Positions 53,805 to 64,000 of a stretch of 64,000 nt of DNA are shown in pieces (position 1 is the first letter of the stretch; every line of letters begins with the position of its first letter). The stretch comes from Bubalus kerabau (lineage: Eukaryota > Chordata > Mammalia > Artiodactyla > Bovidae), in contig NC_073624.1 in the NCBI RefSeq assembly GCF_029407905.1, positions 6,770,501-6,834,500 on the forward strand, read 5' to 3'. The notes under the pieces were generated by a model. That model had not been told where the DNA came from and searched no databases. It saw nothing but the letters and a program-made list of their open reading frames with translations. Both the position numbers and the translations under genes were made by a program.

Positions 53805-53965
53805 CTCAATCTGGCTCCATCACTTATTAGCATGAGTGAGCGTGGGCACTTTGCTTGAGCTACAGTTTCCTTGTCTGTAAAATGGAGATACATCTTCCTC
53901 AGGGCCGATGGGAAAAGGAACTAAAATAGGAAAAGTATATAGTGGAGTGCACCAGCTATAGGCGA
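53805..53965 (+). repeat. MIR SINE relic
   Basis: Sense MIR: CTCCATCACTTATTAGCATG, TACAGTTTCCTTGTCTGTAA, AATGGAGATACATCTTCCTC. Confidence 0.8.
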
Positions 53966-54030
53966 ATGGTAGTTGCCCAGTGAAGCATTCCACACTGTGC
54001 TGTGTGCCAAGACACTGACCGAGCAGAGCT

Positions 54031-54307
54031 TGTTGTTCAGTCGTTCAGTCAAGTCCAACTGTGACCCCGTGGACTGCCACATGCCAGGCTTCCCTGTCCT
54101 TCACCATCTCCCGGAGCTCCCTCAAAGTCCATTGAGTTGGTGATGCCATCCAACCATCTCATCTTCTGTCGTCCCCTTCTCCTCCTTCCTTCAGTCTTTC
54201 TCAGCATCAGGGTCTTTTCTACTGAGTTGGCTCTTTGCATCAGGTGGCCAAAGTATTGGAGCTTCAGCATCAGTCCTTCCAGTGAATATTCAGAATTGAT
54301 TTCCTTT
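54031..54307 (-). mobile_element. BovB 3' fragment with 10-bp target duplication
   Basis: Antisense 277-bp piece from TGTTGTTCAGTCGTTCAGTC to GAATTGATTTCCTTT. Perfect flanks GAGCAGAGCT at 54,021-54,030 and 54,308-54,317 show it inserted already truncated at its 5' end. Confidence 0.94.
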
Positions 54308-54343
54308 GAGCAGAGCTGATTCCAGACCACCTGAGCTGCCTCC

Positions 54344-55272
54344 TGAGAAACCTTGTATTCAGGTCAAGAAGCAACAGTTAGAACTGGACATGAAACAACA
54401 GACTGGTTCCAAATCGGGAAAGGAGTATGTCAAGGCTGTATATTGTCACCCTGATTATTTAACTTATATGCAGAGTACATCATGAGAAATGCTGGGCTGG
54501 AGGAAGCCCAAGCTGGAATCAAGATTGCCGGGAGAAATATCAATAACCTCAGATATGCAGATGACACCACCCTTATGGCAGAAAGTGAAGAAGAGCTAAA
54601 GAGCCTCTTGATGAAAGTGAAAGAGGAGAGTGAAAAGTTGGCTTAAAACTCAACATTCAGAAAACTAAGATCATGGCATCCGGTCCCATCGCTTCATGCC
54701 AAATAGATGAGGAAACAATGGAAACAGTGACAGACTTTATTTTTGGGGCTCCAGAATCACTGCAGATGGTGACTGCAGCCATGAAATCAAAAGACTCTTG
54801 TTCCTTGGAAGAAAAGGTATGACCAACCTAGACAGCATATTAAAAAGAAGAGACATTACTTTGGACTATAATAAAGAAAGCTGAGTACCGAAGAATTGAT
54901 GCTTTTGAACTGTGGTGTTGGAGAAGACTCTTGAGAGCCCCTTGGACTGCAAGGAGATCCAACCAGTCCATGCTGAAGGAAATTAACCCTAACTATTCAT
55001 TGGAAGGACAGATGCTAAAGCTGAAATTCCAATACACTGGCCACCTGATTCAAAGACCTGACTCATTGGAAAAGACCCTGATGCTGGGAAAGGTTGAAGG
55101 CAGGTGGAGAAGGGGATGACAGAGGATGAGATGGTTGGATGGCATCACCAACTCAATGGACATGAGTGTGAGTAAGCTCCAGGAGTTGGTGATGGATAGG
55201 GAAGCCTGGTGGGCTGCAGTCCATGGGGTTGCAAAGAGTCGGACACCACTGAGTGACTGAACTGACTGACTG
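54344..55272 (+). mobile_element. BovB LINE, C-terminal RT region to 3' end
   Basis: About 930 bp of sense BovB. Translation shows the reverse transcriptase catalytic motif YADD (54,554-54,565) in RYADDTTLMAESEEELKSLL. Downstream stops and frameshifts follow (a stop after the EKLA segment near 54,644), then the 3' tail GAGTCGGACACCACTGAGTG. The copy lacks the endonuclease half and is defective. It faces the antisense BovB at 54,031. Confidence 0.95.
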
Positions 55273-55319
55273 ATTCCTGCCAATCCTGTTGATTTTACAT
55301 CCTCAAAGATCTGCTCAGT

Positions 55320-55517
55320 GCTCATGCTCAGTTGTGTCAGACTCTTTGCAACCCCATGGACTGTAGCCCACCTCTGTCTATGGACTTTCCCCTGCAAGAA
55401 TACTGGAGTGAGTGGGTAGCCATTTCCTACCCCAGAGGATCTTCCCGACCCAGAGATCAAACCGGAGTCTCCTGCTTTGGCAGCCAGATTCTTTACCACT
55501 GAGCCACCTGGGAAGCC
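55320..55517 (-). repeat. Bov-tA SINE with 11-bp target duplication
   Basis: Antisense copy: GCTCATGCTCAGTTGTGTCA, GGGTAGCCATTTCCTACCCC, CTGAGCCACCTGGGAAGCC. ATCTGCTCAGT flanks it at 55,309-55,319 and 55,518-55,528, exactly repeated. Confidence 0.95.
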
Positions 55518-55819
55518 ATCTGCTCAGTAGAGAAGGGCAATTCAAACAGGGCTATTGGAAGTGCTCTAATGGGGAAATACATGGATCTGAACCAAGACAT
55601 ATTATTCTGACTCAAATGGTCCTACGAGGCTTCTCAAAGGAGGGCCATTGGCTTTTTTGTCCTGACACTTGTCTTTCTCTCAACAGTCTCTTCCACCGCC
55701 GTGGTTTGTTCCTCCACTTTTGCTTATCTGTTGGCATTCTCTGGATCCTCTTAGTTCATTGCACTCGCTCTCCAGGTGCTCTCAGATATCACTAGGCTTT
55801 GATGATTGCCCATAAGTTG

Positions 55820-56515
55820 ATGACCATCATGTTAATATCTCAGCCAGACTCCTAGCTCCTCCAACTCCTCCTACTTGATGCTGCAATTTGGATAGCTCAT
55901 CAATAGCTTGAGCTTTGTAAGTCCAAAACTAACATGCTCCTTAAACTCTCCTCCGTTTGTTCCCTCCTGCGTAAGTGGTTTTAACATCTAACCACCTTCT
56001 CAGATCCCATTCCTCCTTTTCTCTCGCCACCCTCCACATCTAATCTAGCACGTTACTGTCAGTGCAGTTGCCGTAGTATGATTTGAATCTGTCCACTCTC
56101 TTGCTACAGTCTCTGAGCCACCATCATCTCTTACCTGGAACATTGTGATTGCCTCTTAAAATGGCCCCCTGACTTCTGCCCATCTGACTCTATTCTGCCT
56201 TGCCCAGAGCAGCCAGAGTCACCTGTCTTTCCTCCACTTTAAATCATTCAGTGGTTTCTCATAGCACTAAATAGAAAATCCAGACTTCTCATTTCTCACA
56301 AGGCTCTGAATACCCCGGCCCTTGCCCACCTCCCTGGTTGCTTGTCTGCTGCTTTTGCTTGCCATCTTTGAGCAACATTGACTTTCTCTCTGTCCCAGAA
56401 GGCCCCAAACTCTTTCTCGTCTCAGGGACTTCTTTATATGCTATGTCCTCTGCTCAGAACACTGGCCAGCCCAGCCTTTCCTCATCCTTAGGACATTTGT
56501 GGAATGAAAATACAC
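55820..56515 (+). repeat. L2 LINE 3' region
   Basis: Typical L2 text: CAGAGCAGCCAGAGTCACCT, AAATCATTCAGTGGTTTCTC, CACAAGGCTCTGAATACCCC, CCCAGAAGGCCCCAAACTCT. Confidence 0.82.
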
Positions 56516-56562
56516 AGCAGTAAAGGGGATGGGGTAAGGAGGAAAGTGTCCTTCAAGTGCAT

Positions 56563-56822
56563 CTGTTGTTGCTCAGTCACCAACTCGTGTCTGACTCTTT
56601 GCGACCCCATGGACTGCAGCATGCCAGGCTTCCCCGTCCCCCACTATTTCCCAGAGTGTGCTCAGATTCGTATCTATTGAGTCGGTGATGCCATCCAACC
56701 ATCTCATCCTCTACTGCGCTCTTCCCTTTTTGCCTTCAATCTATCCTGTCATCAGGGTCTTTTCCAGTGAGTTGGCTCTTCTGTCATGTGGCCAAAGTAC
56801 CAGAGCTTCATTGGAGCTTCAC
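56563..56822 (-). mobile_element. BovB 3' fragment
   Basis: Antisense piece: TGTTGTTGCTCAGTCACCAA, GACCCCATGGACTGCAGCAT, TGATGCCATCCAACCATCTC, TGTGGCCAAAGTACCAGAGC. 5'-truncated. Confidence 0.93.
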
Positions 56823-56989
56823 AAAGTCTTAAAAAGAAGAGAAATGTTTGAAGAGCTAAAAGAGTGTGAGTTTGGTTGTGTCGCAGGTGGAGTTATTCAA
56901 GCAAAACACCTAGGAGTCAGGCAGCCAGAACTCCCTGTACTGCTGATGTGACTTTAAAATGATGCCACTCTGCTGGAAAACTGTTTTGA

Positions 56990-57495
56990 AAGTTTCTTAA
57001 AAGCTTAAATATGTCTGCCCTGTGACCCAGCAGTTCCATTTGTAGGTATTTACCCAAGAGAAATGAAAACCTACGGCCACAGATAAGCCTTGTACGAGAA
57101 TATTCATAGGAGTTTTGTTCATGGTAGCTGAAAATTGAAAACAGTCCAGTTGTCCATCATTGGGAGAATGGGTAAACAGAATGGTATATTCTTACAGTGG
57201 AAGACCACTCAGCAACAAAAAGAAACTACTGACACGTGTAACAAGGAAGAATTTCATACCGACACAAAAAAGCACATGATGGATGATCCCATTTGTAAGA
57301 GGTTCTAAAACAGGCAAAAGTCTGTGATACCAAAAATTACATCAGTGGTTACCTCTTGGGTAGATGGGGATTCACTGGGAAGGGGACATGAGAGAACTTT
57401 CTGGAGTGATGGAAATGTTCTGCACCTTGATAAGCATTCACCAAATCTTACTGAGTGATACACTGTCTATAATTTTGCTGTAGGTTATACCTAAA
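56990..57495 (+). repeat. L1M LINE 3' region
   Basis: Old L1: GTGACCCAGCAGTTCCATTT, GAATATTCATAGGAGTTTTG, CAGTTGTCCATCATTGGGAG, ATGGTATATTCTTACAGTGG, GAGTGATGGAAATGTTCTGC. Diverged end of ORF2 and 3' UTR; inactive. Confidence 0.9.
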
Positions 57496-58012
57496 AACAA
57501 CCTAAGAGTTGTCCTAGGTTTCTTTTTCCCTTTCACTCTCAATATTTAATCTCCCAGCAGATTCTGTTCATTTTATGTCCAAAACACATTCTGAATTTGT
57601 CCCCCTGCCGCCAACACCATCTCCTCTTATCCAGGCCACTGTACTACTAGTTTCCTGACTGGATTTTCAGCCCCCAATATTTTTGGCCCTCCCAAATAAT
57701 TTTTTCTGCTTTTCAGCTAAAATGATCTTTAAAAATTCACATTGGGTCTTGTCAGTTGTCTTCCTGCAGCCCTTCAGTAGCCTTCCATTGCTTTCATGGT
57801 GACCGACAAGGGTCTCTGAGCCCATCTGACCTGGCCTCCTCCTTGCTCCCTTCAGTTCCAGCCTCTTTGGCCTTCCCTCTGTTTCTTGAACACCTCAGGC
57901 TCATTTCTACCTTAGGAGCTATTCACTCAGCCTTCCCTCTGCTTGGGGCATCCTGCTTCCCAAACCTGTGTGAGACTTGTTTCAGTTTGCCATTCAGGTT
58001 CAGCTTATCTTA

Positions 58013-58121
58013 GTCTTTTGGCCACACCAAGCCACATACAAGATCGTAGGTCCCCAACCAGGGATCGAACCTATACCCCCTGCATTGGGAGTCTTAACCA
58101 GTGAACCACCAGGGAAGTCCC
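58013..58121 (-). repeat. CHR-type tRNA-Glu SINE
   Basis: Antisense copy: TTTTGGCCACACCAAGCCAC, GTCCCCAACCAGGGATCGAA, CACCAGGGAAGTCCCC. It sits within the L2 above. Confidence 0.92.
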
Positions 58122-58341
58122 CAGGTTTCATTTAAATATTTCTTTCTCTGTGCGTTTTCTCTAGCCTTTACTGTCTGAAGTAGTGCTCCGTCACGTCAAC
58201 CTGCTTTATTTTGTTTATAACTTTTATCACCACCTGAAGTTATCTCGTCCTTTTATTTGTTTGCCCGTCCCTTCCTCCAGGATGGAGCCTGGCTTGTTCA
58301 CCATTGTACACTCAATGTCAGCAGCAGTGTTTGGCCCACAG

Positions 58342-58459
58342 AGGTGGTGGTGGTGGTTGAGTCACTCAGTCGTGTCCGACTCTTGCATCCTCATGACTGT
58401 AGTGTGCCAGGCTCCTCTGTCCATGGGATTTCCCAGGTGAGAATACTGGAGTGGGTTGA
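58342..58459 (-). repeat. Truncated Bov-A-type SINE
   Basis: Antisense fragment after a GGT run: GAGTCACTCAGTCGTGTCCG, CATGGGATTTCCCAGGTGAG, ATACTGGAGTGGGTTG. Imperfect flanks TTTGGCCCACAG (58,330) and TTTGGCACATAG (58,460) suggest a target duplication with two differences. Confidence 0.85.
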
Positions 58460-58507
58460 TTTGGCACATAGTAGGCCCCGCTGCTGGGAAGGATTGAGAG
58501 CAAGAGG

Positions 58508-58548
58508 GAGAGAGTCAGACATGACTTGGTGACTAAATGAACAACAAG
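58508..58548 (+). repeat. BovB/SINE 3'-terminal scrap
   Basis: Forty bases of tail only: GAGAGAGTCAGACATGACTT, GGTGACTAAATGAACAACAA. Confidence 0.75.
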
Positions 58549-58549
58549 G

Positions 58550-60900
58550 CCCTATGTATTGACTCAGTGATGGTAATGATGCTGGTGATATGGGATGAGA
58601 ACAGGCCGACGGGGAAGTAGATTTGTGAGGGAGAGGGAGGAACAAGGAGAGTCCAGACTTCTAGCTCGGAAGCCAGGTCATGGCAGTGCCAGTCACCGAG
58701 ATAGAAAACAGTGGGGAATGAGCAGATTGGGGTGTGGTGGAAAGTGATCGGTTTAATTTTGAACTTAAATTGGGAATGCTTGTAAGGATGGCATCAGGTG
58801 TTTGAGGCACACAGCGGACATTAGGGGAAGGGACTGGGCTGTAGGGTGAGACGTGGGGGTGAGCCTGTCTGCTCCAGCCTGCGAGTAGATGAGGCTGTTC
58901 TCAGGGTGAACAGGGAATGTCCGTATGTAGGAAAGTGTCCTTCCTCTTTCCTGCCTGAGTGATGGGCATCTGCCACCAGTAACAGGGACTTCACAGAACT
59001 CAGCCCCTCGCGGGGCTTGTAGTTGACACTCCCACCCGCCCCGCCCCTCCAACCTTGTGCCCCAGCTACATTGTTGCTGCTAATAATGACAAGTGCGCAA
59101 AGGGTCAGGACAGAACTCTGAGGAATGTGAACATTTAAGGCAGCAGGGCAGCATTTAAAGAGGAGCAGAGAGGATGCAACCAGCAGGTGAGAAGGAAAAC
59201 CCAGACAGCCTGGCATGAAGAAAGAGCCTCAGAGGTGGTAGCTAAGCTTACTGAAATATGTCATTTGAAAGGAGAGGGGATGACTAAAGCCAGGTGGTTG
59301 TGTATTGATGAGAAAGTGGGGTGAAGAAGTGGAGACAGTAAGTTTGGAGTCAAGCCTTTGTGAAATTTGGCCACCGAGGAAAATAAAAAGTAACTATAGG
59401 GAGAACCTAGGGTTAAGCGAAGAGTTTTTTTAGACATAAGAAAAACTTAATTAAGCACGTGTAAACAGATGTGGGAAGGAGCCAGCACAGGGCTGAGTTG
59501 AAGATGCAGAAGATCACTGGGTTGAGGACCTTCCAGGAGATCTCAGGGCCCTGTGTGATCCAGGTGATTGGCTTTGAATTGTAGGAATATCCTCTTCTGG
59601 GGAAAAGCAAGTTGTGTGGGTGGGATACACATGGGCCTGGGGGCAGCGGGCAAGAGTGCTTTCGGGTGAACTCTGTGAAGGTCTCTGCTGGCAGGCAGGA
59701 GCAAGGTTGAGAGCGGGAAGCTTGAACAGGGGAAGCTTTGAAGAGACTGCTGTGATAGGCAGATAGGGCTGGCTGAGGAAACAAGGTCTGCAGGGGGAAA
59801 GTAGAAAGCAGTTAAGATGAGCTTGCTGCCTCTTGGGATTTTAGAGAACCTGGTTGGACCTTGACAGTTGTTTGTCTAGATTTGGATTCCAGTGATTTCG
59901 ACTCAGCTTCTCTTGCCTGTGTCCCCATATGCTTCTGCTGTTCCCGTTTATTAGACCAGTGGCTTGTAAATTACCCCAGAGCTCTCAGACTTGACTTAAC
60001 TACTGCTTACACGCATTCCCTGTGTTAGGTGGGTGGCAGGGTTCTCAGTGTTGTGTGAACACGGGTAAGGTGGGGGCTACTCTTATCCCCTCGGACCTGG
60101 GTACCCAGGTGGCCTGGCTGTAGTGGAAGAAGTGTATCATCTTCCGAGCTCCACAGCTCGAGCAGCTCTCTCTCATCATCTCTCTCTTCTTATCTTGGGT
60201 ACCTGTAAGATTTTTGCTGGAAAAACTGCAAAATATTTTCAAATAGTACTGCACGAGGCTCCAGGGTCCTTGTGGTCAGGGCTGTGTTCCGTTTTTATGT
60301 TACAGCTCCCGCAGCTGGCACACTGCCTGTTAGTGCATGGGAGTGGGCGCCTCTGAGCCTCTCCCTTGACTGGCCTCTCTTTCTCCTCTGTGTCTGTCCA
60401 TGTGTTAAGGGGATGTGTGTCATGTGTTACAGTTAATATGGAATGTGTCTATTTCACCACAATATTGTATTCTTAGATGGCCACCTTACTTTGTTACTCT
60501 TTATTTCTTTATGTCCCCTTCACATAGTAGGTATTAAAGTAATGTTAAATTTGAATTTGTTGTTTAAAAAAAAACTTGCAAAGTGTCTCTAAGAGTAACT
60601 AAAATAGTTGAAGAATGGAGGAAAAATTCAGAGACAATATCAGTCAAAGAAATGAGTTAATATAGCCTGATAAAGTATTGTCAGCAATGAGTTGATGAGG
60701 GTCTCAGGGTATGTTAAACAGTGACGGCCTGCCGTTCCTCTATTCTGACAAGGAAAACAGCAGGTGAGGTCAGAGGGAGTGCTAGTCGCTTGGGTAGATA
60801 CACCACAGAACTCCCTGCCCTGTGATACCTTTGAAGGGAAGAGTTTGGGTTTGGATTTAGAAAAAAATGGAGTGGGGTCCAGAAGTGCCATTTTGGGGCC
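58550..60900. other. Intronic interval without recognised repeats or exons
   Basis: Unique-looking sequence of mixed composition; open frames up to about 130 codons show no splice-flanked coding exon. Some GGGGAAGCTTTGAAGAGACT-type text near 59,720 may be old repeat. Confidence 0.4.
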
Positions 60901-60904
60901 AGCT

Positions 60905-61020
60905 TGTTAGAACATCAACTGTGTGAGGGCAGGGCCTTTCTGTTCCCTAGCATATCCCCAGCATCTAGAATGTGCTTGGCAAGTAGGCAGTGCTCAGCAA
61001 ATAGTTTCTGTGTGAATTAA
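60905..61020 (+). repeat. L2 3' tail
   Basis: ACTGTGTGAGGGCAGGGCCT, CATATCCCCAGCATCTAGAA and GTGCTCAGCAAATAGTTTCT, the L2 end signature, about 400 bp before the coding exon. Confidence 0.78.
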
Positions 61021-61414
61021 TAAAAGAAGTAGAGTTTTCCTGCCAGCTTTCAAAGGAATGTGCCATAGGAGCTTCAGTTTCTTTTTCCCCTTTGGCTCAC
61101 TGTTCATGATCCCTTTGTGAATTAATGAGTTCCATGCTTTTATTACTTGCTTGAACTTATCTTGCTCAGCTTTCAAAGGATGCCAGCCCAGTCTACTGTT
61201 CTCTGGATTTAAAAAAAAAATCAGCAGCTTGTTATCAAAATCAAAATATTAGGTTTTAAGATTTCATCAGAAATCTTTTTATATAGAAAAGATTTCTTTT
61301 GTTGATGCTTTTTGCTTATGTTTAAGATGTAAACCTTGAAAATGTTAAAGAGAATTGAAATTGACTTCTAATTATAGTAGTTGATTATATGTTTACTGAA
61401 TCTTTTCTCAACAG

Positions 61415-61502
61415 ACCAAGCATTATCTGTACTTACCTATTTTTTGCCATATTCTTAACGTTTGATACCAGTCCTTCTGTATCTGCCCAAGAATCTTCCT
61501 CG
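61415..61502 (+). CDS. Internal coding exon: hydrophobic core and cleavage site of a signal peptide
   Basis: An 88-nt exon with a pyrimidine-rich acceptor (tcttttctcaacag, ending 61,414) and a near-consensus donor (TCG/gtgagtaa from 61,503). Only the frame starting at the second base is open: it reads Pro-Ser, then IICTYLFFAIFLTF, then DTSPSVSAQESSS. The first base completes a codon begun in the previous exon, and the exon ends in phase 0. With the exon at 32,985 the result is a 34-residue start: n-region MLLQRPS, hydrophobic core residues 8-21, c-region with V-S-A at 27-29 before Gln-Glu, a good signal-peptidase site. The mature chain would begin QESSS, so the product is secreted or a type I membrane protein. 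There is no ATG in frame inside this exon. The gene family is not recognised; downstream exons lie outside the window. A less likely reading is an uncleaved membrane anchor in a protein starting elsewhere. Confidence 0.62.
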
Positions 61503-62204
61503 GTGAGTAATTCATCAGGGAATCTCTTCTCGGAAGCCTGTGATAATACAGCTCAAGGGGTGTCTCCGCTAATGTAAAGTCACAACATTGACTGTGTAGA
61601 AGTCGTGTATCTGATTTCATTAGCAAATTAATAGGTGATACCAGTTCTGAGGAGGAGAGACTAATGTTTTCTCTCTGCTTTAGTTCATTCTAAATTAAAT
61701 CATTTGGGAACAGGACAATGGGAAATTCTGTCTTTCCATCTAGAGATGAGCAAAGACTTGGTTCTGTAAGCCAGTGCATTGTTCTCTTGTTGACTGATTC
61801 AGCTTATTAACATTTTATTGAGATACACTTTATAGTATTTTAAGAATAAGATTAGAATCTGCTAAACTAAAAATTTGAAAAAAAAAAAAGCCCTACTACT
61901 CTTAACAGTATTTTTCTTCTAGAGTTAAAATAGTCATATGAAAATAGTTACTATTGTTGAAATAGTTGTACATGGAAATAATTATATATATTAAAGAAAA
62001 ATGTCAGGAATGTTAGCATAGTGTTTTAGTTGAAACAACTTTTAGAACTTTTTTTCTTTTTCTTGAAATGTATCTTTTTATTATAAAATTAGTGCATGCT
62101 CTTGGTATAAAATTCAAACAGTACATAGGTGTATAATCCTGCTCTTTGGATATAGCTGTTGTTTATAGCTTAGTGCATATCCAGTACTTAAAAAAAAAAT
62201 AGGC

Positions 62205-62715
62205 TTTTTTTAGAGCAGTTTTAGATTCACAGCAACATTGAGAGGAAGATACAAATATTTCCTATATACCCTCTGCTCCCACACATGTGTAGCCTACCCC
62301 GTTTATTAACGTCTCCCACCACAGTGGGTCCTTTATTACAATTGATGTACGTACCTTGACACATTTCCCCCAAAGTCCATAGTTTACACTATACTTTACT
62401 CTTAGTGTTATATTGTCTCTCCTGTGGCTTGGGAGAAATCTGTGACTGTAGCCATCATTACAGGGTCCTACAGAGCAGTCTCACTGCCCTGAGACTCCTC
62501 TGTGCTCCACCTGTTCTCCCTCCCTCCCCGTCATCCCTGGCAGCCATGGTCTTTTCATTGTCTCTGTAATTTTGACTTTCACAGCATGATATAGTTGGAT
62601 TCATACAGTACATAGTCTTTTCAGATTGGCTTCTTTCACTTAGTAATATGTATTTACATTTCTTCTTTGTCTTTTCATGGCTTGATGGCTCATGCCTTTT
62701 TAGCACTCAGTAACA
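62205..62715 (-). repeat. L1M LINE 3' UTR region
   Basis: Antisense old L1: GAGCAGTTTTAGATTCACAG, CAACATTGAGAGGAAGATAC, CCAAAGTCCATAGTTTACAC, CTTTTCAGATTGGCTTCTTT, CTTTTCATGGCTTGATGGCT. Confidence 0.92.
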
Positions 62716-63427
62716 AAACTGTCTTTTTATTTGCAAATGAAGGTGGTTCTTAGTACTGTTCTACAAAATATTCTGAGGTTTCTGTTTGCAGGTGGTTCAT
62801 CTCCTGAAGACTTCTTAAGTATTTACTTTTTGAAACTTTCTGGAATCTTTTTTCCCCTCATATGGTTGGCTGAATTCGTGGATACAGAGAACCAACTGTA
62901 TTTGGTTTGGGCACAGGGAAGTCTTGTCCTTATCCAAAGATTGTTTTGGTGGTTAGGAACCTTTTGGAAAAGAAATCAGGATGGAGGTAGGTAAAGAATG
63001 AAGTGTAGCAGGTCTCGTACATTGTGTACAACACAAAGCCAGAATGACCAGGTGAGCATCAGCAGTTGTTTTTCAGGGCTCTGGGATGAGTCCTAGCACT
63101 TATCCTCAGGGTGTTCAGTAGTGTAGTGAGGAAGCAAACAGGCAGATCAGTGATTATACATTGTAAAAAAATTGGCCACAGAGAAGGGAACGTGCTACAA
63201 TATGGTTGTTGGTTCTAGAGAAGTGATAGCAGTTAAGAACCAGCAGTCTTAGCAAGATTGTGGTCCTGACAGGTCGACAGAAAGGTTGGTATCATGCAAC
63301 AGGAGGCAGTCTTAGGGTCAGGACATCCATTGTCTTGTCCCATTAAATGAGCATCACAGAGGGCATCTCAAAGCTATTTTAGAACATTGATGGTGAAATG
63401 TTAGCTCTTAGTGTTACTGTTAGTGTA

Positions 63428-63694
63428 CTGGCACCCACTCCAGTCCTCTTGCCTGGAAAATCCCATGGATGGAGGAGCCTGGTGGGCTGCAGTCCATGGG
63501 GTCGCGAAGAGTCGGACACGACTGAGCGACTTCACTTTCACTTTTCACTTTCATGCATTGGAGAAGGAAATGGCAACCCACTCCAGTGTTCTTGCCTGGA
63601 GAATCCCAGGGATGGGGGAGCCTGGTGGGCTGCTGTCTATGGGGTCGCACAGAGTCGGACATGACTGAAGCGACATAGCAGCAGCAGCAGCAGT
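63428..63694 (+). repeat. Bov-A2 SINE (dimer)
   Basis: Two monomers: ACTCCAGTCCTCTTGCCTGG to GTCGGACACGACTGAGCGAC, linker TTTCACTTTCATGCATTGGA, second monomer to GAGTCGGACATGACTGAAGC, then a GCAGCAGCAGCAGCAG tail. Well preserved, so fairly young. The 5' end lacks the first dozen bases of the family start. Confidence 0.95.
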
Positions 63695-63697
63695 GAA

Positions 63698-63942
63698 CAT
63701 TGGCATACAGGTGTCTGTTTGTGTGGCTGTTCTTAGTTCTTGTGGGTGTATACAGGAGTGGAATTCCTGGGTCGTGTAGTAATTCTGTGTATAATTTTTT
63801 GAGGAACTGCTTGTTTTCCAGAGTGGCTATACCGTTCCCACCAGCAATATATGAGGATTCCAGTTTCTCTCCATCCTGCTCAACACTGGTAATTTTCCTT
63901 TTCTTGATTATAGCCATCCAAGTGGATATGAGGTGGTGTCTC
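63698..63942 (-). repeat. L1M LINE fragment
   Basis: Antisense old L1: GAGTGGAATTCCTGGGTCGT, TTTTTTGAGGAACTGCTTGT, CGTTCCCACCAGCAATATAT, TTGATTATAGCCATCCAAGT. It may continue the element at 62,205, split by the Bov-A2 and about 0.7 kb of other sequence; not proven. Confidence 0.88.
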
Positions 63943-63945
63943 ATT

Positions 63946-64000
63946 TCTGATAGACAGAGTGCCTGATGAACTATGGATGGAGGTTCGTGACATTGTGTAG
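63946..64000 (+). mobile_element. Start of a BovB LINE segment, cut by window end
   Basis: Sense BovB internal text: GAGTGCCTGATGAACTATGG and GAGGTTCGTGACATTGTGTA, from the ORF2 region between endonuclease and reverse transcriptase. The rest lies outside the window. Confidence 0.85.

Larger units (their letters stand above)
57530..58490 (+). repeat. L2 LINE split by a CHR SINE and a Bov SINE
   Basis: Parts: 57,530-58,012 (AAATTCACATTGGGTCTTGT, CCTTCCATTGCTTTCATGGT, GACCTGGCCTCCTCCTTGCT), then 58,122-58,341 (TTTCTTTCTCTGTGCGTTTT, TCCAGGATGGAGCCTGGCTT), then GGCACATAGTAGGCCC from 58,464. Two insertions of different ages interrupt one ancient element. Confidence 0.78.
32999..61414 (+). other. 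Inferred intron 1 (28.4 kb) of the signal-peptide gene
   Basis: The gap between the exon 1a donor and the exon 2 acceptor. No other well-formed coding exon was recognised inside it. It holds the second CpG island with exon 1b, a SINE cluster at 38.2-39.6 kb, nested L2/SINE copies and a BovB-rich block at 54-55.3 kb. If the exon pairing is wrong, the intervening sequence is simply unassigned. Confidence 0.45.

Noticed and set aside
54931..55119. Apparent small gene with PWTARRSNQSMLKEINPNYS
   Set aside because: This is the C-terminal tail of the BovB ORF2 in a broken LINE copy.
1..64000. CRISPR array, operon or prophage
   Set aside because: The DNA is vertebrate; regular repeats found are minisatellite, microsatellites and SINEs.

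Overview
The window is ruminant (bovid or cervid type) nuclear DNA, not bacterial. The evidence is its repeats. There are more than a dozen tRNA-Glu-derived Bov-tA SINEs, two Bov-A2 dimers, several 3' fragments of the BovB (RTE) LINE and three cetartiodactyl CHR-type SINEs. These lie over older mammalian MIR, L2 and L1M relics. Nothing in the sequence separates cattle from sheep, goat or deer. Almost every long open frame is chance reading of GC-rich, CpG-island or repeat DNA.

Layout. 1-32.4 kb is GC-rich intergenic or distal regulatory sequence with SINEs, MIR/L2 relics, a 35-bp minisatellite (18.5 kb), two polypyrimidine tracts (12.5 and 16.7 kb), a diverged local duplication (13.1 and 14.8 kb) and several blocks with clustered homeodomain-type motifs (8.2, 22.1 and 26.4 kb). 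32.5-33.4 kb is a CpG-island promoter with ATF/CRE-like octamers and a short exon 1a. 33-61 kb is read as intron. It contains a SINE cluster (38.2-39.6 kb), a second larger CpG-island promoter with a probable exon 1b (46.9-48.6 kb), a block without young repeats (41.2-52.4 kb), and a repeat-dense stretch (54-58.5 kb). A well-formed 88-nt coding exon lies at 61,415-61,502. The right end is L1M, Bov-A2 and the start of a BovB copy.

How the parts fit. The first ATG of exon 1a (32,985) is followed by only 14 coding nt before a GT donor. The exon at 61,415 has an acceptor and donor in exactly the compatible phase. Joined, they encode a textbook signal peptide of about 29 residues: basic n-region, 14-residue hydrophobic core, VSA/QE cleavage site. 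I infer a plus-strand gene for a secreted or type I membrane protein whose remaining exons lie beyond 64 kb. I do not recognise the gene. Exon 1b at 47.5 kb has no ATG in the frame that joins this exon, so if it belongs to the same gene, promoter choice would remove the signal peptide. That link is inference, and exon 1b could belong to another gene.
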